Notes: generated from the sequence alone by a model not told the origin. DNA of 64,000 bases from JAVXTH01 sp036642795 (GCA_036642795.1 JAVXTH010000004.1:1-64000), one strand, 5' to 3'. Shown: positions 1 through 8,287, counted from the stretch's first letter. Numbers and translations: made by a program.

Positions 1-1337
1 AATTTAGTGTAAGGTTGATAACGGAAGGGAAGATCAATCCAAGTTGCTTTTTTGACTATACTATATTGATGTGAGAACGTAGTAAAACTACGTTTGCCAT
101 GATAACTACCCATACCACTTTGACCAACTCCACCAAAACCTAGTTTATTACTAGCTAGATGAATAATGGTATCATTCACACAACCGCCACCAAAACTACA
201 TTGATTTAGTACAATCGTTTCGCATGCTTTATCGTTGGTGAATAAATACAAGGCAAGTGGTTTTTCTTTTGAATTTATATAAGTGATCACTTCCTTTATA
301 TTTTGATAAGGAATTAATGGCATAATCGGTCCAAAGATTTCCTCTTGCATGATATCATCGCTTAATCTTACATCATTTAAAACAGTTGGAGTAATAATCA
401 ATTTTTCTGGATCGTAGCTACCACCAATGACAATTTTTTTATTATCAAGTAAATGAATTAATCGATCAAAATGTTTTTGATTAATAATCTTTGGATATTC
501 ATGATTGTTTAATATATCATCTTTAAAGAACATTTGAATGTATTCTTTTAAATAATGAATCAATTCATCTTTAATTGATTCATGAACAAATACATAATCT
601 GGCGCAACACAGGTTTGACCGGCATTTAAATACTTACCAAACGCAATTCTTTTTGCCGCAAGTTTAATATTTGCCTTTTTATCAACGATACAAGGGCTTT
701 TACCACCTAATTCTAAGGTAATAGGGGTTAAATAGACACTTGCTTTTTCCATGACTAAGCGACCTACACTTACGCCTCCGGTAAAGAAAATATAATCAAA
801 TCGTTCATCTAATAATTCTTTATTTGCCTCTCTTCCACCTAGCACACAGGTGATATAGTCATCTTTAAAACATTGTTCCATCATATTCGCAATCACAATG
901 GAAGTCGCATGAGCATAAGCACTTGGCTTTATAACGGCACAATTACCAGCAGCAATCGCACCGATTAAAGGTGACATGCTTAACATAAAAGGATAATTCC
1001 AAGGTGACATGATTAAAACAATCCCAAAAGGCTCATATTGCTCATAACTCGTTGCACAAAACTGGGCGAGTGGTGTTGCTACATAATGCTTTCTCATCCA
1101 ACCTTTTAAATGTTTTTGGGTATAAGTGATTTCCGATAGAATCATTCCAATTTCACTCATATAACTTTCTGTTGATGATTTATTTAAATCATCTTTTAAA
1201 GCTTTCATAAGGATGGATTCGTTTTTAAGAATCCAATTTTTAAGAATGGATAATTGTTTCATTCTAAATTCATAACTCTTTGTATTTTGAGCATTAAAGT
1301 AGTTTCTTTGTTGTTTCATGATTGATTTAATTTCCAT
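1..1337 (-). CDS. aldehyde dehydrogenase, class 3-like (3' end cut by window edge)
   Basis: NAD(P)-dependent oxidation of an aldehyde to its acid. Reading the minus strand from ATG at 1337 gives about 445 residues without a stop to the window edge, so only the last few residues are missing. The nucleophile is Cys243 in NAGQTCVAPDYV and the general-base region is TLELGGKSP; the short N-terminus beginning MEIKSIMKQQRNYF and the CVAPDYV signature match the class 3/fatty-aldehyde branch rather than the betaine-aldehyde type. AGTGAGGTTAATTTATG supplies the ribosome binding site. It is divergent from the methylase at 1466. The aldehyde used cannot be told from sequence. Family sure; substrate unknown. 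Confidence 0.93.
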   Translation of the reverse strand, partial: MEIKSIMKQQRNYFNAQNTKSYEFRMKQLSILKNWILKNESILMKALKDDLNKSSTESYMSEIGMILSEITYTQKHLKGWMRKHYVATPLAQFCATSYEQYEPFGIVLIMSPWNYPFMLSMSPLIGAIAAGNCAVIKPSAYAHATSIVIANMMEQCFKDDYITCVLGGREANKELLDERFDYIFFTGGVSVGRLVMEKASVYLTPITLELGGKSPCIVDKKANIKLAAKRIAFGKYLNAGQTCVAPDYVFVHESIKDELIHYLKEYIQMFFKDDILNNHEYPKIINQKHFDRLIHLLDNKKIVIGGSYDPEKLIITPTVLNDVRLSDDIMQEEIFGPIMPLIPYQNIKEVITYINSKEKPLALYLFTNDKACETIVLNQCSFGGGCVNDTIIHLASNKLGFGGVGQSGMGSYHGKRSFTTFSHQYSIVKKATWIDLPFRYQPYTK

Positions 1338-1363
1338 AAATTAACCTCACTTTGATTAAAGAT

Positions 1364-1372
1364 ATTGTATCA
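1364..1372 (-). promoter_or_regulatory. extended -10 promoter for the aldehyde dehydrogenase
   Basis: Minus strand reads TGATACAAT, an extended -10 (TGn plus TACAAT), about 27 bases upstream of the start codon. No good -35 is visible, which is common with TGn promoters. Confidence 0.45.
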
Positions 1373-1465
1373 TAAGCCATTTCGTTTTTATACTAATTAA
1401 CATGAAAGATTGTATATAATATTTATTATGATAATATTAAAGGCAGAAGGTCGAAAGAGGAAGCT

Positions 1466-2122
1466 ATGTTAAAAATTGTAGGCTTAGGAGCCGGAGATAT
1501 TAGTCAATTACCAATCGGAGTTGGCGCATTATTAAAAGAAGATAATGAAATATATTTAAGAACCGATCATCATCCAATGATGAATTACTTTAAAGAGAAC
1601 CATATTGCCTATACAAGTTTTGATGCTATTTATGAACGTTTCGATACATTTGAAGAAGTATACCAAGAAATTATTACTACCTTACGTACCTTATCAAAAG
1701 ATAGAGATATCATTTATGCCGTTCCAGGTCATCCATGCGTTGCAGAATATACCGTAAAAACACTTATGCAAGATGAAAATGTTGAAGTTGTTGGGGGACA
1801 GAGCTTTTTTGATGCAATGTTTGCATCCTTAAAAATCGATCCGATTGATGGCTTACTCGTTATGGATGCCCAAGATATTAAAACCAATTTATTAAGTGAT
1901 CAAATTAACTTAATCATTCCACAAGTTTATGATCAATTATCAGCTTCCAATGTGAAACTAGATTTAATGGAAGTATATCCAGATGAATATATGGTATGCA
2001 TTGTTCGCGCTGCTGGTAGTTGTGAAGAATCAAAACGATGGCTGCCTTTGTTTGAAATTGATCATGATTTTCCCGTTGATAATTTAACAACGCTTTTTGT
2101 ACCATCCTTATCTACCTTATAA
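1466..2122 (+). CDS. SAM-dependent methylase domain protein, YabN N-terminal type, without MazG
   Basis: The 218 residues match the tetrapyrrole (corrin/porphyrin) methylase-like domain found at the N-terminus of YabN, with the glycine-rich SAM loop GLGAGDISQLP at the start and IIYAVPGHPCVAEYTV in the middle. In Bacillus YabN this domain is fused to a MazG nucleotide pyrophosphohydrolase. Here the protein stops just after FVPSL, where the linker to MazG would begin, and no MazG-like reading frame follows. Start is ATG after GAGGAAGCT; a TATAAT at 1415-1420 may be its -10. The real substrate of this domain family is not settled. Fold confident, role unknown. Confidence 0.8.
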   Translation: MLKIVGLGAGDISQLPIGVGALLKEDNEIYLRTDHHPMMNYFKENHIAYTSFDAIYERFDTFEEVYQEIITTLRTLSKDRDIIYAVPGHPCVAEYTVKTLMQDENVEVVGGQSFFDAMFASLKIDPIDGLLVMDAQDIKTNLLSDQINLIIPQVYDQLSASNVKLDLMEVYPDEYMVCIVRAAGSCEESKRWLPLFEIDHDFPVDNLTTLFVPSLSTL

Positions 2123-2135
2123 AGTGGATATTAAC

Positions 2136-2164
2136 TTGAATCTAAAGAAATTTAACGCTATAAT
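2136..2164 (+). promoter_or_regulatory. SigA promoter of the two-HTH regulator
   Basis: TTGAAT (2136-2141), 17-base spacer, TATAAT (2159-2164). Predicted start of transcription near 2171, just ahead of the operator at 2177. Confidence 0.75.
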
Positions 2165-2176
2165 GAAAACAAGATA

Positions 2177-2190
2177 TTCGTTATGACGAA
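2177..2190 (+). promoter_or_regulatory. operator-like palindrome TTCGTTATGACGAA
   Basis: An almost perfect inverted repeat (TTCGT, 4-base centre, ACGAA) lying at about +7 to +20 of the promoter at 2136. The same motif recurs as a perfect palindrome at 3471-3492, on the other side of the gene at 2212. Position just downstream of the -10 would fit repression, most simply autorepression by that regulator (inference). Confidence 0.6.
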
Positions 2191-2211
2191 AAGGAATGAG
2201 GAGGAAAGTGA

Positions 2212-3390
2212 ATGAACTATAAAACCGTACAAGAGATGTCGGTTCTTTGGAATGTTAATATACGCACCATTCAAATTTGGGCAAAACAAGGTAAATTAGA
2301 AGGCATTAAGAAATTCGGTCGAGATTGGATGATTCCCGAAAATTGCATTGCTCCCAATCAAAAAGGACAAATTGAAATTCCTTTAAAAGAGACAAAAAGA
2401 TTATCTGCAATGCCACTCATGAATGGAAGCTTTACTCCTGGAAAAGCACTTGATTATATTGACTCAATTGAAGATCAGGAAAGTAGATTACTAGCGAAAG
2501 CTGAATATCATTATTTTTGTGGAACACTTGACTTAGCAAATCAGGATGCAACGGCATTATTGAAAAGTGATGTTTTCACGATTCGTTTATCCGCTTTATT
2601 AGTTCATTGTTTTTCTAATATTGGTTTAGGTAATGTTATTGAAGTTAAAAATGACTTTGGCAAATTAAAGAGTGAAATAAAAGTAAAATCAACGGACCTG
2701 AACGAAGAAGAATATGCACTATGTGCTTTTGTCAGTAGTATGACTGAAATTTTATTACATAATATAAGCGATGAATCGTTAAGATTAGAAATGCATGCGA
2801 AAAATCTACCGGATGGCATGAAGTTATTTTCCTTTTATGCATTAGCTCACCTATACTATTTAAAAGGCGATTACAGTCGCTCTTTAGGCATTAGCGAGGC
2901 CGGTTTATTAATGAATCATGATATATATCCGATTCCAATGATCTATTTAAACCTCATTGGCGCAATGGCAGCGATGAATTTAAAGAAAAGTGCACAAGGG
3001 AAGCAATACTTTAATGATGCTTGGAAATTAGCAAAACCAGATCACTTATTACAACCATTTGCCGAACATCATGGATTGCTTGAAGGTTTAATTGAAGTTG
3101 TTTTAAAGAAGACAGAACCAGATGATTATAAAAAGATTATTAACATTACATATTCATTTAGTGATGGCTGGCGAAAAATACATAATCCAAAAACTCAAGA
3201 ATCGGTTACCAGTGTTTTATCAACAACTGAATTTACCATTGCGATGCTTGCTTCTAAGAAATGGACAAATGAACAAATTGCTCAACATATGAATTTATCA
3301 ACCAGTACGGTTAAAACTTATATATCACATATTTATGATAAATTACAAATTACAAATCGAAAAGAATTGAATAAATACATGCTGAAATGA
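2212..3390 (+). CDS. transcriptional regulator with N-terminal HTH and C-terminal LuxR-type HTH
   Basis: A 392-residue cytoplasmic protein with two apparent DNA-binding ends. Residues 1-45 (TVQEMSVLWNVNIRTIQIWAKQGKLEG, then GRDWMIPE) look like an excisionase/MerR-like winged HTH. The middle (about 60-330) is helical and TPR-like, with alternating A/L/Y pattern and no catalytic motif. Residues about 338-392 are a LuxR/GerE HTH: NEQIAQHMNLSTSTVKTYISHIYDKL. GAGGAGGAAAGTGA gives a strong ribosome binding site. Flanked by copies of a TTCGTTATAACGAA motif, so probably autoregulated. The signal it reads is unknown. No phosphoacceptor domain is present. Confidence 0.78.
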   Translation: MNYKTVQEMSVLWNVNIRTIQIWAKQGKLEGIKKFGRDWMIPENCIAPNQKGQIEIPLKETKRLSAMPLMNGSFTPGKALDYIDSIEDQESRLLAKAEYHYFCGTLDLANQDATALLKSDVFTIRLSALLVHCFSNIGLGNVIEVKNDFGKLKSEIKVKSTDLNEEEYALCAFVSSMTEILLHNISDESLRLEMHAKNLPDGMKLFSFYALAHLYYLKGDYSRSLGISEAGLLMNHDIYPIPMIYLNLIGAMAAMNLKKSAQGKQYFNDAWKLAKPDHLLQPFAEHHGLLEGLIEVVLKKTEPDDYKKIINITYSFSDGWRKIHNPKTQESVTSVLSTTEFTIAMLASKKWTNEQIAQHMNLSTSTVKTYISHIYDKLQITNRKELNKYMLK

Positions 3391-3415
3391 CCTAAAAGAA
3401 AGGGTCATTTTTTTT
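3387..3415 (+). terminator. intrinsic terminator of the two-HTH regulator
   Basis: ATGACC / GGTCAT stem (3387-3392 with 3403-3408) followed by eight T. The left arm overlaps the stop codon. Confidence 0.75.
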
Positions 3416-3421
3416 ATTCGT

Positions 3422-3439
3422 TTCGTTATATTTTCGAAA
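3422..3439 (+). promoter_or_regulatory. degenerate operator half-site cluster
   Basis: TTCGTTATA at 3422-3430 followed by TTTTCGAA repeats one half of the 14-base operator core found at 2177 and 3475, with a mismatched second half. Possibly an auxiliary binding site. Confidence 0.3.
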
Positions 3440-3470
3440 TATCCTTTTATGAATGAATATCATAATCGTG

Positions 3471-3492
3471 TATTTTCGTTATAACGAAAATA
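3471..3492 (+). promoter_or_regulatory. perfect 22-base palindrome, probable operator
   Basis: Twenty-two bases that are exactly self-complementary, with core TTCGTTATAACGAA at 3475-3488. It is not followed by a T-run and has no loop, so it is a binding site rather than a terminator. It shares the core with 2177-2190. It stands in a 434-base gap (3391-3824) that otherwise holds a terminator, the promoter at 3667 and its leader; nothing else was recognised between 3500 and 3660. Confidence 0.6.
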
Positions 3493-3666
3493 TAAAATGC
3501 TCTATTTCATCCTTAAATTCAATCCTATTATAGATTGTTGTTTTCTTTATCGCTCATTTTTAAAGAAGCTAAACTATTTGAAATAATTGTTATAAAATGA
3601 GAAAAATAAGAAAGTTTAACTGAATATTTATTATCCTTTTTTTCAATATAAAGACTGATTACTTTC

Positions 3667-3695
3667 TTGAATTCTTATCGTATACTATATATAGT
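3667..3695 (+). promoter_or_regulatory. SigA promoter of the BTAD regulator
   Basis: TTGAAT (3667-3672), 17-base spacer, TATAGT (3690-3695). It predicts a leader of about 120 bases before the gene at 3825. Confidence 0.6.
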
Positions 3696-3766
3696 AAAGA
3701 ACTTTGTTCAAATTTGCTTTATTTATCAAGCTTTTAAAAAGTTGGGGATGATGTAGTGATGAAGAT

Positions 3767-3789
3767 ATTAAAGTTGATTTGACTTTAAT
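3767..3789 (+). promoter_or_regulatory. hairpin in the leader of the BTAD regulator
   Basis: Perfect 8-base stem ATTAAAGT / ACTTTAAT with a 7-base loop, followed by a short T-run (5 T in total). A 7-codon reading frame (ATG at 3759, stop at 3780-3782) runs into it. Too weak and T-poor to call a terminator; an attenuator is conceivable. Confidence 0.3.
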
Positions 3790-3824
3790 TTTTCAATGTA
3801 AACAAAATAAAGAGGAGGGAAATT

Positions 3825-5030
3825 ATGAGTGCAATAGAACAAAAAACAAATGACTTAATGAAGATCAATTTATTTAATGAGTTTGTAATCGAATATAAGA
3901 ATGAAAAAATTATAGTACATGAGATTGCAACTCGTCAATTGATGAACTTATTAGCGATTTTGATTTATTATCGTCGAAATCCAATTAACAAGAGTAGACT
4001 AATTGAACTCATGTGGCAAGAAAATGAAAATCCTTTGAATGTCATGAAATTTTCCATTTTCCGTTTACGTACCTTGCTTGAAAGCATTCCTGTTTTAGCC
4101 GATTTAGATTTAATTATAACGACCAAAAATAGTTATGAATTCAATCCGAATATTCCGGTTGAAATTGATGTTGAAATCATGAGTGATTGTTGGCAGCAAA
4201 TGAATCGTAGTGAAGAAACCAATCAAGAATATTATAAATCAGCTTATAAAATTTTACATTTATATCACGGTCAATTTTTAACGGAAAGTAATGAGGAATG
4301 GGCCGTTCAACAACAAAACTATTATTCGAATATGTATATGAATGTTTTTAAACATTATGCAGATTATTTATCTAACGCAGGGAAATATGATGAATTAATT
4401 GAAATATCTCATCAGGCCATTCTTCTTGATGATTTAAACGAAGATGCTTATTTTTACTATATTAATGGTTTGATTCAAGATCAACAGTATCATAAAGCAT
4501 TAACGACGTATAAAGAAGTACAAAAATTGTTTTTCAAAGAATTTGGTAGTCCTTTAGATTTAAAACTTAGAAGTCTTCATAGTGTCATTGTCGCAAAGGA
4601 TGAAGAAGATCAAATTGATATTGAATCCTTACGACAAAAACTAAATACAGAATTAAATGATGAGGGAGCCTTTTATTGTGAGTATGAGTTGTTCCGCCAT
4701 ATTTATCAAGTTGAATTAAGAAATCTAAAACGTGATCATCATCAAGTATTTTTAATTGTGTTTGAAATCCATTGTGAAGGCAATCAAAAGCAACAACAAA
4801 ATGCAATGGATATATTAAAAAAGACAATTAGTACCTCATTAAGAAAAGGCGATGTGTTCTCTAGAATGAATAAAGTTCAATATTTATTATTAATACCTTG
4901 TTTAGATGTTGAAAATGCACATTTTGTTATTCATCGTATCACGTCTGCTTATTATCGAAAAGTTTCAAAAATGAAAGTTAAATTATTCTATCATTTATCT
5001 TCTTTATTAGATGAAAATGAAACATTATAG
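3825..5030 (+). CDS. SARP/BTAD-type transcriptional regulator with degenerate GGDEF-like C-terminus
   Basis: 401 residues. About 12-100 form an OmpR-like winged helix (MNLLAILIYYRRNPINKSRLIELMW, then NVMKFSIFRLRTLLE), followed to about 255 by a bacterial transcriptional activator domain with TPR-like helices (LNEDAYFYYINGLIQDQQYHKALTTYKEVQKLF). The last about 105 residues (VFLIVFEIHC ... LRKGDVFSRMNKVQYLLLIPC) have the strand-helix pattern of a GGDEF domain, but the signature is MNKVQY, so no cyclase activity is expected. No transmembrane segment. Strong ribosome binding site AGAGGAGGGAAATT. It lies 78 bases upstream of spoVAC on the same strand, so a role in sporulation is possible but unproven. 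Confidence 0.75.
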   Translation: MSAIEQKTNDLMKINLFNEFVIEYKNEKIIVHEIATRQLMNLLAILIYYRRNPINKSRLIELMWQENENPLNVMKFSIFRLRTLLESIPVLADLDLIITTKNSYEFNPNIPVEIDVEIMSDCWQQMNRSEETNQEYYKSAYKILHLYHGQFLTESNEEWAVQQQNYYSNMYMNVFKHYADYLSNAGKYDELIEISHQAILLDDLNEDAYFYYINGLIQDQQYHKALTTYKEVQKLFFKEFGSPLDLKLRSLHSVIVAKDEEDQIDIESLRQKLNTELNDEGAFYCEYELFRHIYQVELRNLKRDHHQVFLIVFEIHCEGNQKQQQNAMDILKKTISTSLRKGDVFSRMNKVQYLLLIPCLDVENAHFVIHRITSAYYRKVSKMKVKLFYHLSSLLDENETL

Positions 5031-5061
5031 ATATCATTCATTATAAGTTAACGATTTGTAT

Positions 5062-5090
5062 TCATATTTTTAGTAAGCTTGTCCATACTA
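5062..5090 (+). promoter_or_regulatory. candidate forespore (SigF/SigG) promoter of spoVA
   Basis: TCATA (5062-5066), 17 bases, CATACTA (5084-5090). The -10 fits the SigG form CATnnTA; the -35 differs from GnATA at its first base. Function supported mainly because spoVA is a SigG operon in Bacillus. Confidence 0.4.
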
Positions 5091-5108
5091 AAGGCAAGGA
5101 GCTAAGCT

Positions 5109-5549
5109 ATGAATATAAATCAGATGAAAAATACCCAGATTCGCCATAAACCAAATTCGCATCGTTTAAAACATGCTATCCTTGCTTTTTTAAGTGGTGG
5201 TTTTATGGGATTATTTGCCCAATGTTTGTGGATGCTTTATCAAAATCAATTTGCATTAACGAAAAGTAATGCTTTAACGCTCGTGATTGTCACGATTATT
5301 TTTATTACTTCCTTAACCACTGGTCTAGGTCTTTATGATCGAGCTGCGCAAAAATGTGGAGCAGGTTTATTCATTCCTATTTCAGGTTTTGCCAATGCGC
5401 TATCATCGAGTGCAATGGAAGGTAAAAGTGAAGGACCAATTTTTGGAATTGGCGCTAATATGTTTAAATTAGCTGGATCTGTATTAACGTATGGGGTAGT
5501 TGCAGCCGCTGTATTTGGTAGTTTGCGCTACCTTTTATATGGAGGTTAA
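5109..5549 (+). CDS. spoVAC: stage V sporulation protein AC
   Basis: Membrane channel subunit of the SpoVA complex, which moves dipicolinic acid with calcium into the forespore and out again in germination. 146 residues, usual for SpoVAC, with four hydrophobic segments and the family pattern AILAFLSGGFMGLFAQ, then TTGLGLYDRAAQKCGAG and PISGFANALSSSAMEGKSEG. In Bacillus SpoVAC acts as a mechanosensitive channel. AAGGAGCTAAGCTATG gives the start. First gene of a four-gene operon; spoVAA and spoVAB are absent, as is common outside Bacillus. Confidence 0.96.
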   Translation: MNINQMKNTQIRHKPNSHRLKHAILAFLSGGFMGLFAQCLWMLYQNQFALTKSNALTLVIVTIIFITSLTTGLGLYDRAAQKCGAGLFIPISGFANALSSSAMEGKSEGPIFGIGANMFKLAGSVLTYGVVAAAVFGSLRYLLYGG

Positions 5550-5552
5550 CTT

Positions 5553-6554
5553 ATGACTTCCTATCATTTTGACCATGTGTTTATTGAAAGCCGTGGGTGT
5601 GTCGCTGGGGTTAAAGAAAAACAAGGACCTTTAGCATCTTTGTTTGACAAAACATATGATGATTATTATGCAGGTGAAAAAAGCTTTGAAAAATGTGAAC
5701 AATTAATGATGAAAGAAGCAAGTGAATTTGCATTAAAAAAAGCAAATTATACAACAAAAGATATTGATTTAGCCATCGGTGGTGACTTAATGAATCAATT
5801 AAGTAGTTCTCATTATTTTGCACGATCGTTACCTATCCCTTTTATTGGCATGTATGCCGCTTGTGCTACTTCGGCTTTGATTATTGCGCAAGCTGCCATT
5901 TACATAGAGAAGTATTTAGCGAATCGAGTTCTTGTATTTACATCATCAAATGCCAATAGTGCGGAACGTCAATTTCGTTATCCTAATGAATATGGAGTTC
6001 AAAAAAAAGCTTCGACAACGATTACCGTAAGTGGAGCAGGAGCATGTATTTTAAGTAGTAAGCAAAGTCAAATCAAAGTGACATGTTTCACCGTCGGAAA
6101 AATTATCGATTGGGATTTTGATGAGGTAAGTGATTTAGGAAGTGCAATGGCACCGGCCGCCTTTGATACCTTACTTACGCATTTTAAAGATACGAAACGT
6201 ACCATCGATGATTATGATTTAATCGTGACTGGTGACTTATCAAGCGTTGGCTTTGCTTTTTTTTGTGATTTAATAGAACAAGAAAAATGGTCGACCAATA
6301 AATTGAATGATTGTGGTTTAATGATTTACCATGATCATCAAAAGGATACCTTCAGTGGTGGCAGTGGCTGTGCTTGTAGTATGCTTGTTACGATGAGTGA
6401 TTTATTAAACAAAATTGAGGATGGAAGTTATCAACGAATCATGTTAATTGCTACCGGAGCCTTATTATCACCTGTTTTACTTCAACAAAAAGAAAGCATT
6501 CCTTGTATTGCTCATGCGATTGTTTTTGAAGGTGAAGCAAATGATCATGATTAA
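5553..6554 (+). CDS. spoVAD: stage V sporulation protein AD
   Basis: Soluble dipicolinate-binding subunit of the SpoVA complex, structurally a thiolase/ketoacyl synthase-like fold without known enzymatic role. 333 residues; MYAACATSALIIAQAA is the KAS-type nucleophile region, and VSGAGACIL and SGGSGCACSM are family signatures. Starts 3 bases after spoVAC behind GGAGGTTAACTT, and its end overlaps spoVAE by 14 bases, indicating tight translational coupling. Confidence 0.96.
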   Translation: MTSYHFDHVFIESRGCVAGVKEKQGPLASLFDKTYDDYYAGEKSFEKCEQLMMKEASEFALKKANYTTKDIDLAIGGDLMNQLSSSHYFARSLPIPFIGMYAACATSALIIAQAAIYIEKYLANRVLVFTSSNANSAERQFRYPNEYGVQKKASTTITVSGAGACILSSKQSQIKVTCFTVGKIIDWDFDEVSDLGSAMAPAAFDTLLTHFKDTKRTIDDYDLIVTGDLSSVGFAFFCDLIEQEKWSTNKLNDCGLMIYHDHQKDTFSGGSGCACSMLVTMSDLLNKIEDGSYQRIMLIATGALLSPVLLQQKESIPCIAHAIVFEGEANDHD

Positions 6555-6891
6555 TGCATTTTTATTCTGTGGAACTTTGTCTTTGATTGGTCAACTTATT
6601 TATGATAATACAAAACTTACTCCCGGTCATATTACTTCAATGTTTGTCGTTGCCGGAGCTGCTTTTGATACGTTTGGTATTTATGATAACTTTTTAAAAT
6701 GGGCGGGAGCAGGAGCATCCATTCCAATCACTAGTTTTGGACATTCGCTCATTCATGGAGCACTTGCAGGTGCACATGAAAATGGCATCATCGGTATCTT
6801 GCTTGGAATGTTTGATTTAACGGCAGCAGGCATTACTTGTGCTATTTTATTTGCTTTTCTTACGGCACTTATTTTTAAGGCGAAAAATTAA
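6541..6891 (+). CDS. spoVAE: stage V sporulation protein AE
   Basis: Small membrane subunit of the SpoVA channel, 116 residues with about four hydrophobic segments (INAFLFCGTLSLIGQLIYD, ITSMFVVAGAAFDTFGIYD) and SpoVAC-like sequence WAGAGASIPITSFGHS, corresponding to SpoVAEB. The start at 6541 (GAAGGTGAAGCAATG) is chosen over upstream in-frame starts because it has a ribosome binding site and matches the family length; a second ATG lies at 6547. It overlaps the end of spoVAD. Confidence 0.93.
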   Translation: MIMINAFLFCGTLSLIGQLIYDNTKLTPGHITSMFVVAGAAFDTFGIYDNFLKWAGAGASIPITSFGHSLIHGALAGAHENGIIGILLGMFDLTAAGITCAILFAFLTALIFKAKN

Positions 6892-8255
6892 TGGATTCAT
6901 TTGAAAAAAAAATAGCGCATATGAAAGACGTTATAGCACCATCGTTTGATGTTGTTTATCGAAGCATAACGATTCGTGAAGTACGTGCTTATGTTATTTA
7001 TTTATCTTCCTTAAGCGATGGTAGTTTAATCTCAGATGTGATTGAAAGTATTGTCATTACCAGCGCTAAAACTTTAGCTTTAACTTTTTATCCCGGCAGT
7101 GTTGATGCGACGAAATTAGAAGATAAAGCAATCTTACAAATTCTAAGTGGCCAATGTATCGTAATTGTTGATCAAGATGCTCACTATTATTGTATTGAAA
7201 CTCGTCATTATCCATCGCGCAGTACTTCCGAGCCACAAGTTGAAAAAAGCGTTCGTGGTGCACACGATGGCTTTGTCGAAAACATCATTTTAAACGTGGG
7301 CTTAATCCGTCGTCGAATTCGTGATCCTAAACTACATATCGTCTTAAATAAAGAGGGGGTAAAGACCCGCACGGATATTGCTTATTTATATATTGATTCA
7401 TTGGTAGATCAAGAAATATTAAATGATTTTGAATCAAGATTACTAAATTTAGCTCAGATTGAAATACTAAGTGAACGTAATCTTTGTGAGTTATTGTATG
7501 GGAAAACATTAAACCCATATCCGCATGTTCGTTATAGTGAACGCCCGGATATTTGTAGCATTCATATTCTTCAAGGTTATTTAATTGTATTAGTTGATAA
7601 TGCACCCTCAGCGATGATTATTCCAACGACTTTTTTTGAACAGACAAAACAGATTGAGGAATACACACAAACGAGTGTCATTGCTACATTTACTAGAATC
7701 ATTCGCTTTTCAGGGATTCTTTTTTCATTGTATTTATTACCCTTATGGATTACGTTAGTCGTTACGCATAATGAAACGATGTTACATATTCCGATTCAAG
7801 CTAAAACAAATGTCTTTGAATTTGGCTTTCAAATTATTTTTATTGATATCATTGTCGAATGGATTCGCCAATCGCTGATTCATACACCAACGATATTATC
7901 GAGTATTATGTCATTTGTCGCGATTTTTGTCTTAGGTGATATGGCAATTAAACTCGGTGCTTATACAGAGGCCATTTTAATCATTGTAGCGCTCTGTAAT
8001 ATTGGTAATCTATTAACACCTAGTTATGAATTAGCGCTCGCTAATAAGTTTTTTCGTATCTTTATGAGCTTATTAGCACTATTTTTAGGCTTACCTGGCT
8101 TATGTATTGGAATTATCATTCATGTGGTGGTTTTAATGAGTACGAAATCAATTAAATTTCCATATTTATATCCTTTTCTTCCTTTATCATTCAAAGAAGT
8201 CTATAAATTATTATTTGGTAATGTAATTAAGTTTGAAAAAGACCATAAAAACTAA
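6891..8255 (+). CDS. spoVAF: SpoVAF, GerA-family spore membrane protein
   Basis: 454 residues of the GerA/SpoVAF family: a soluble N-terminal region (about 1-250) containing SDGSLISDVIES, the conserved VEKSVRGAHDGFVENIILN stretch and INLGLIRRRIRD-like VGLIRRRIRDPKL, then a membrane region of about four or five helices from residue 265 on. SpoVAF accompanies SpoVA in the spore inner membrane and speeds germinant response in Bacillus. Its ATG overlaps the stop of spoVAE (TAATG). No terminator follows; the next gene has its own promoter. Confidence 0.93.
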   Translation: MDSFEKKIAHMKDVIAPSFDVVYRSITIREVRAYVIYLSSLSDGSLISDVIESIVITSAKTLALTFYPGSVDATKLEDKAILQILSGQCIVIVDQDAHYYCIETRHYPSRSTSEPQVEKSVRGAHDGFVENIILNVGLIRRRIRDPKLHIVLNKEGVKTRTDIAYLYIDSLVDQEILNDFESRLLNLAQIEILSERNLCELLYGKTLNPYPHVRYSERPDICSIHILQGYLIVLVDNAPSAMIIPTTFFEQTKQIEEYTQTSVIATFTRIIRFSGILFSLYLLPLWITLVVTHNETMLHIPIQAKTNVFEFGFQIIFIDIIVEWIRQSLIHTPTILSSIMSFVAIFVLGDMAIKLGAYTEAILIIVALCNIGNLLTPSYELALANKFFRIFMSLLALFLGLPGLCIGIIIHVVVLMSTKSIKFPYLYPFLPLSFKEVYKLLFGNVIKFEKDHKN

Positions 8256-8278
8256 TTGTTTTCATCCGTTCGATATTT

Positions 8279-8287
8279 TGGTATAAT
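8279..8287 (+). promoter_or_regulatory. extended -10 promoter of scpAB
   Basis: TGG directly followed by TATAAT, 19 bases before the scpA start; no convincing -35. Confidence 0.55.

Noticed and set aside
2122..2211. Frameshifted mazG after the YabN-type domain
   Set aside because: Only 90 bases, filled by the promoter, operator and ribosome binding site of the next gene.
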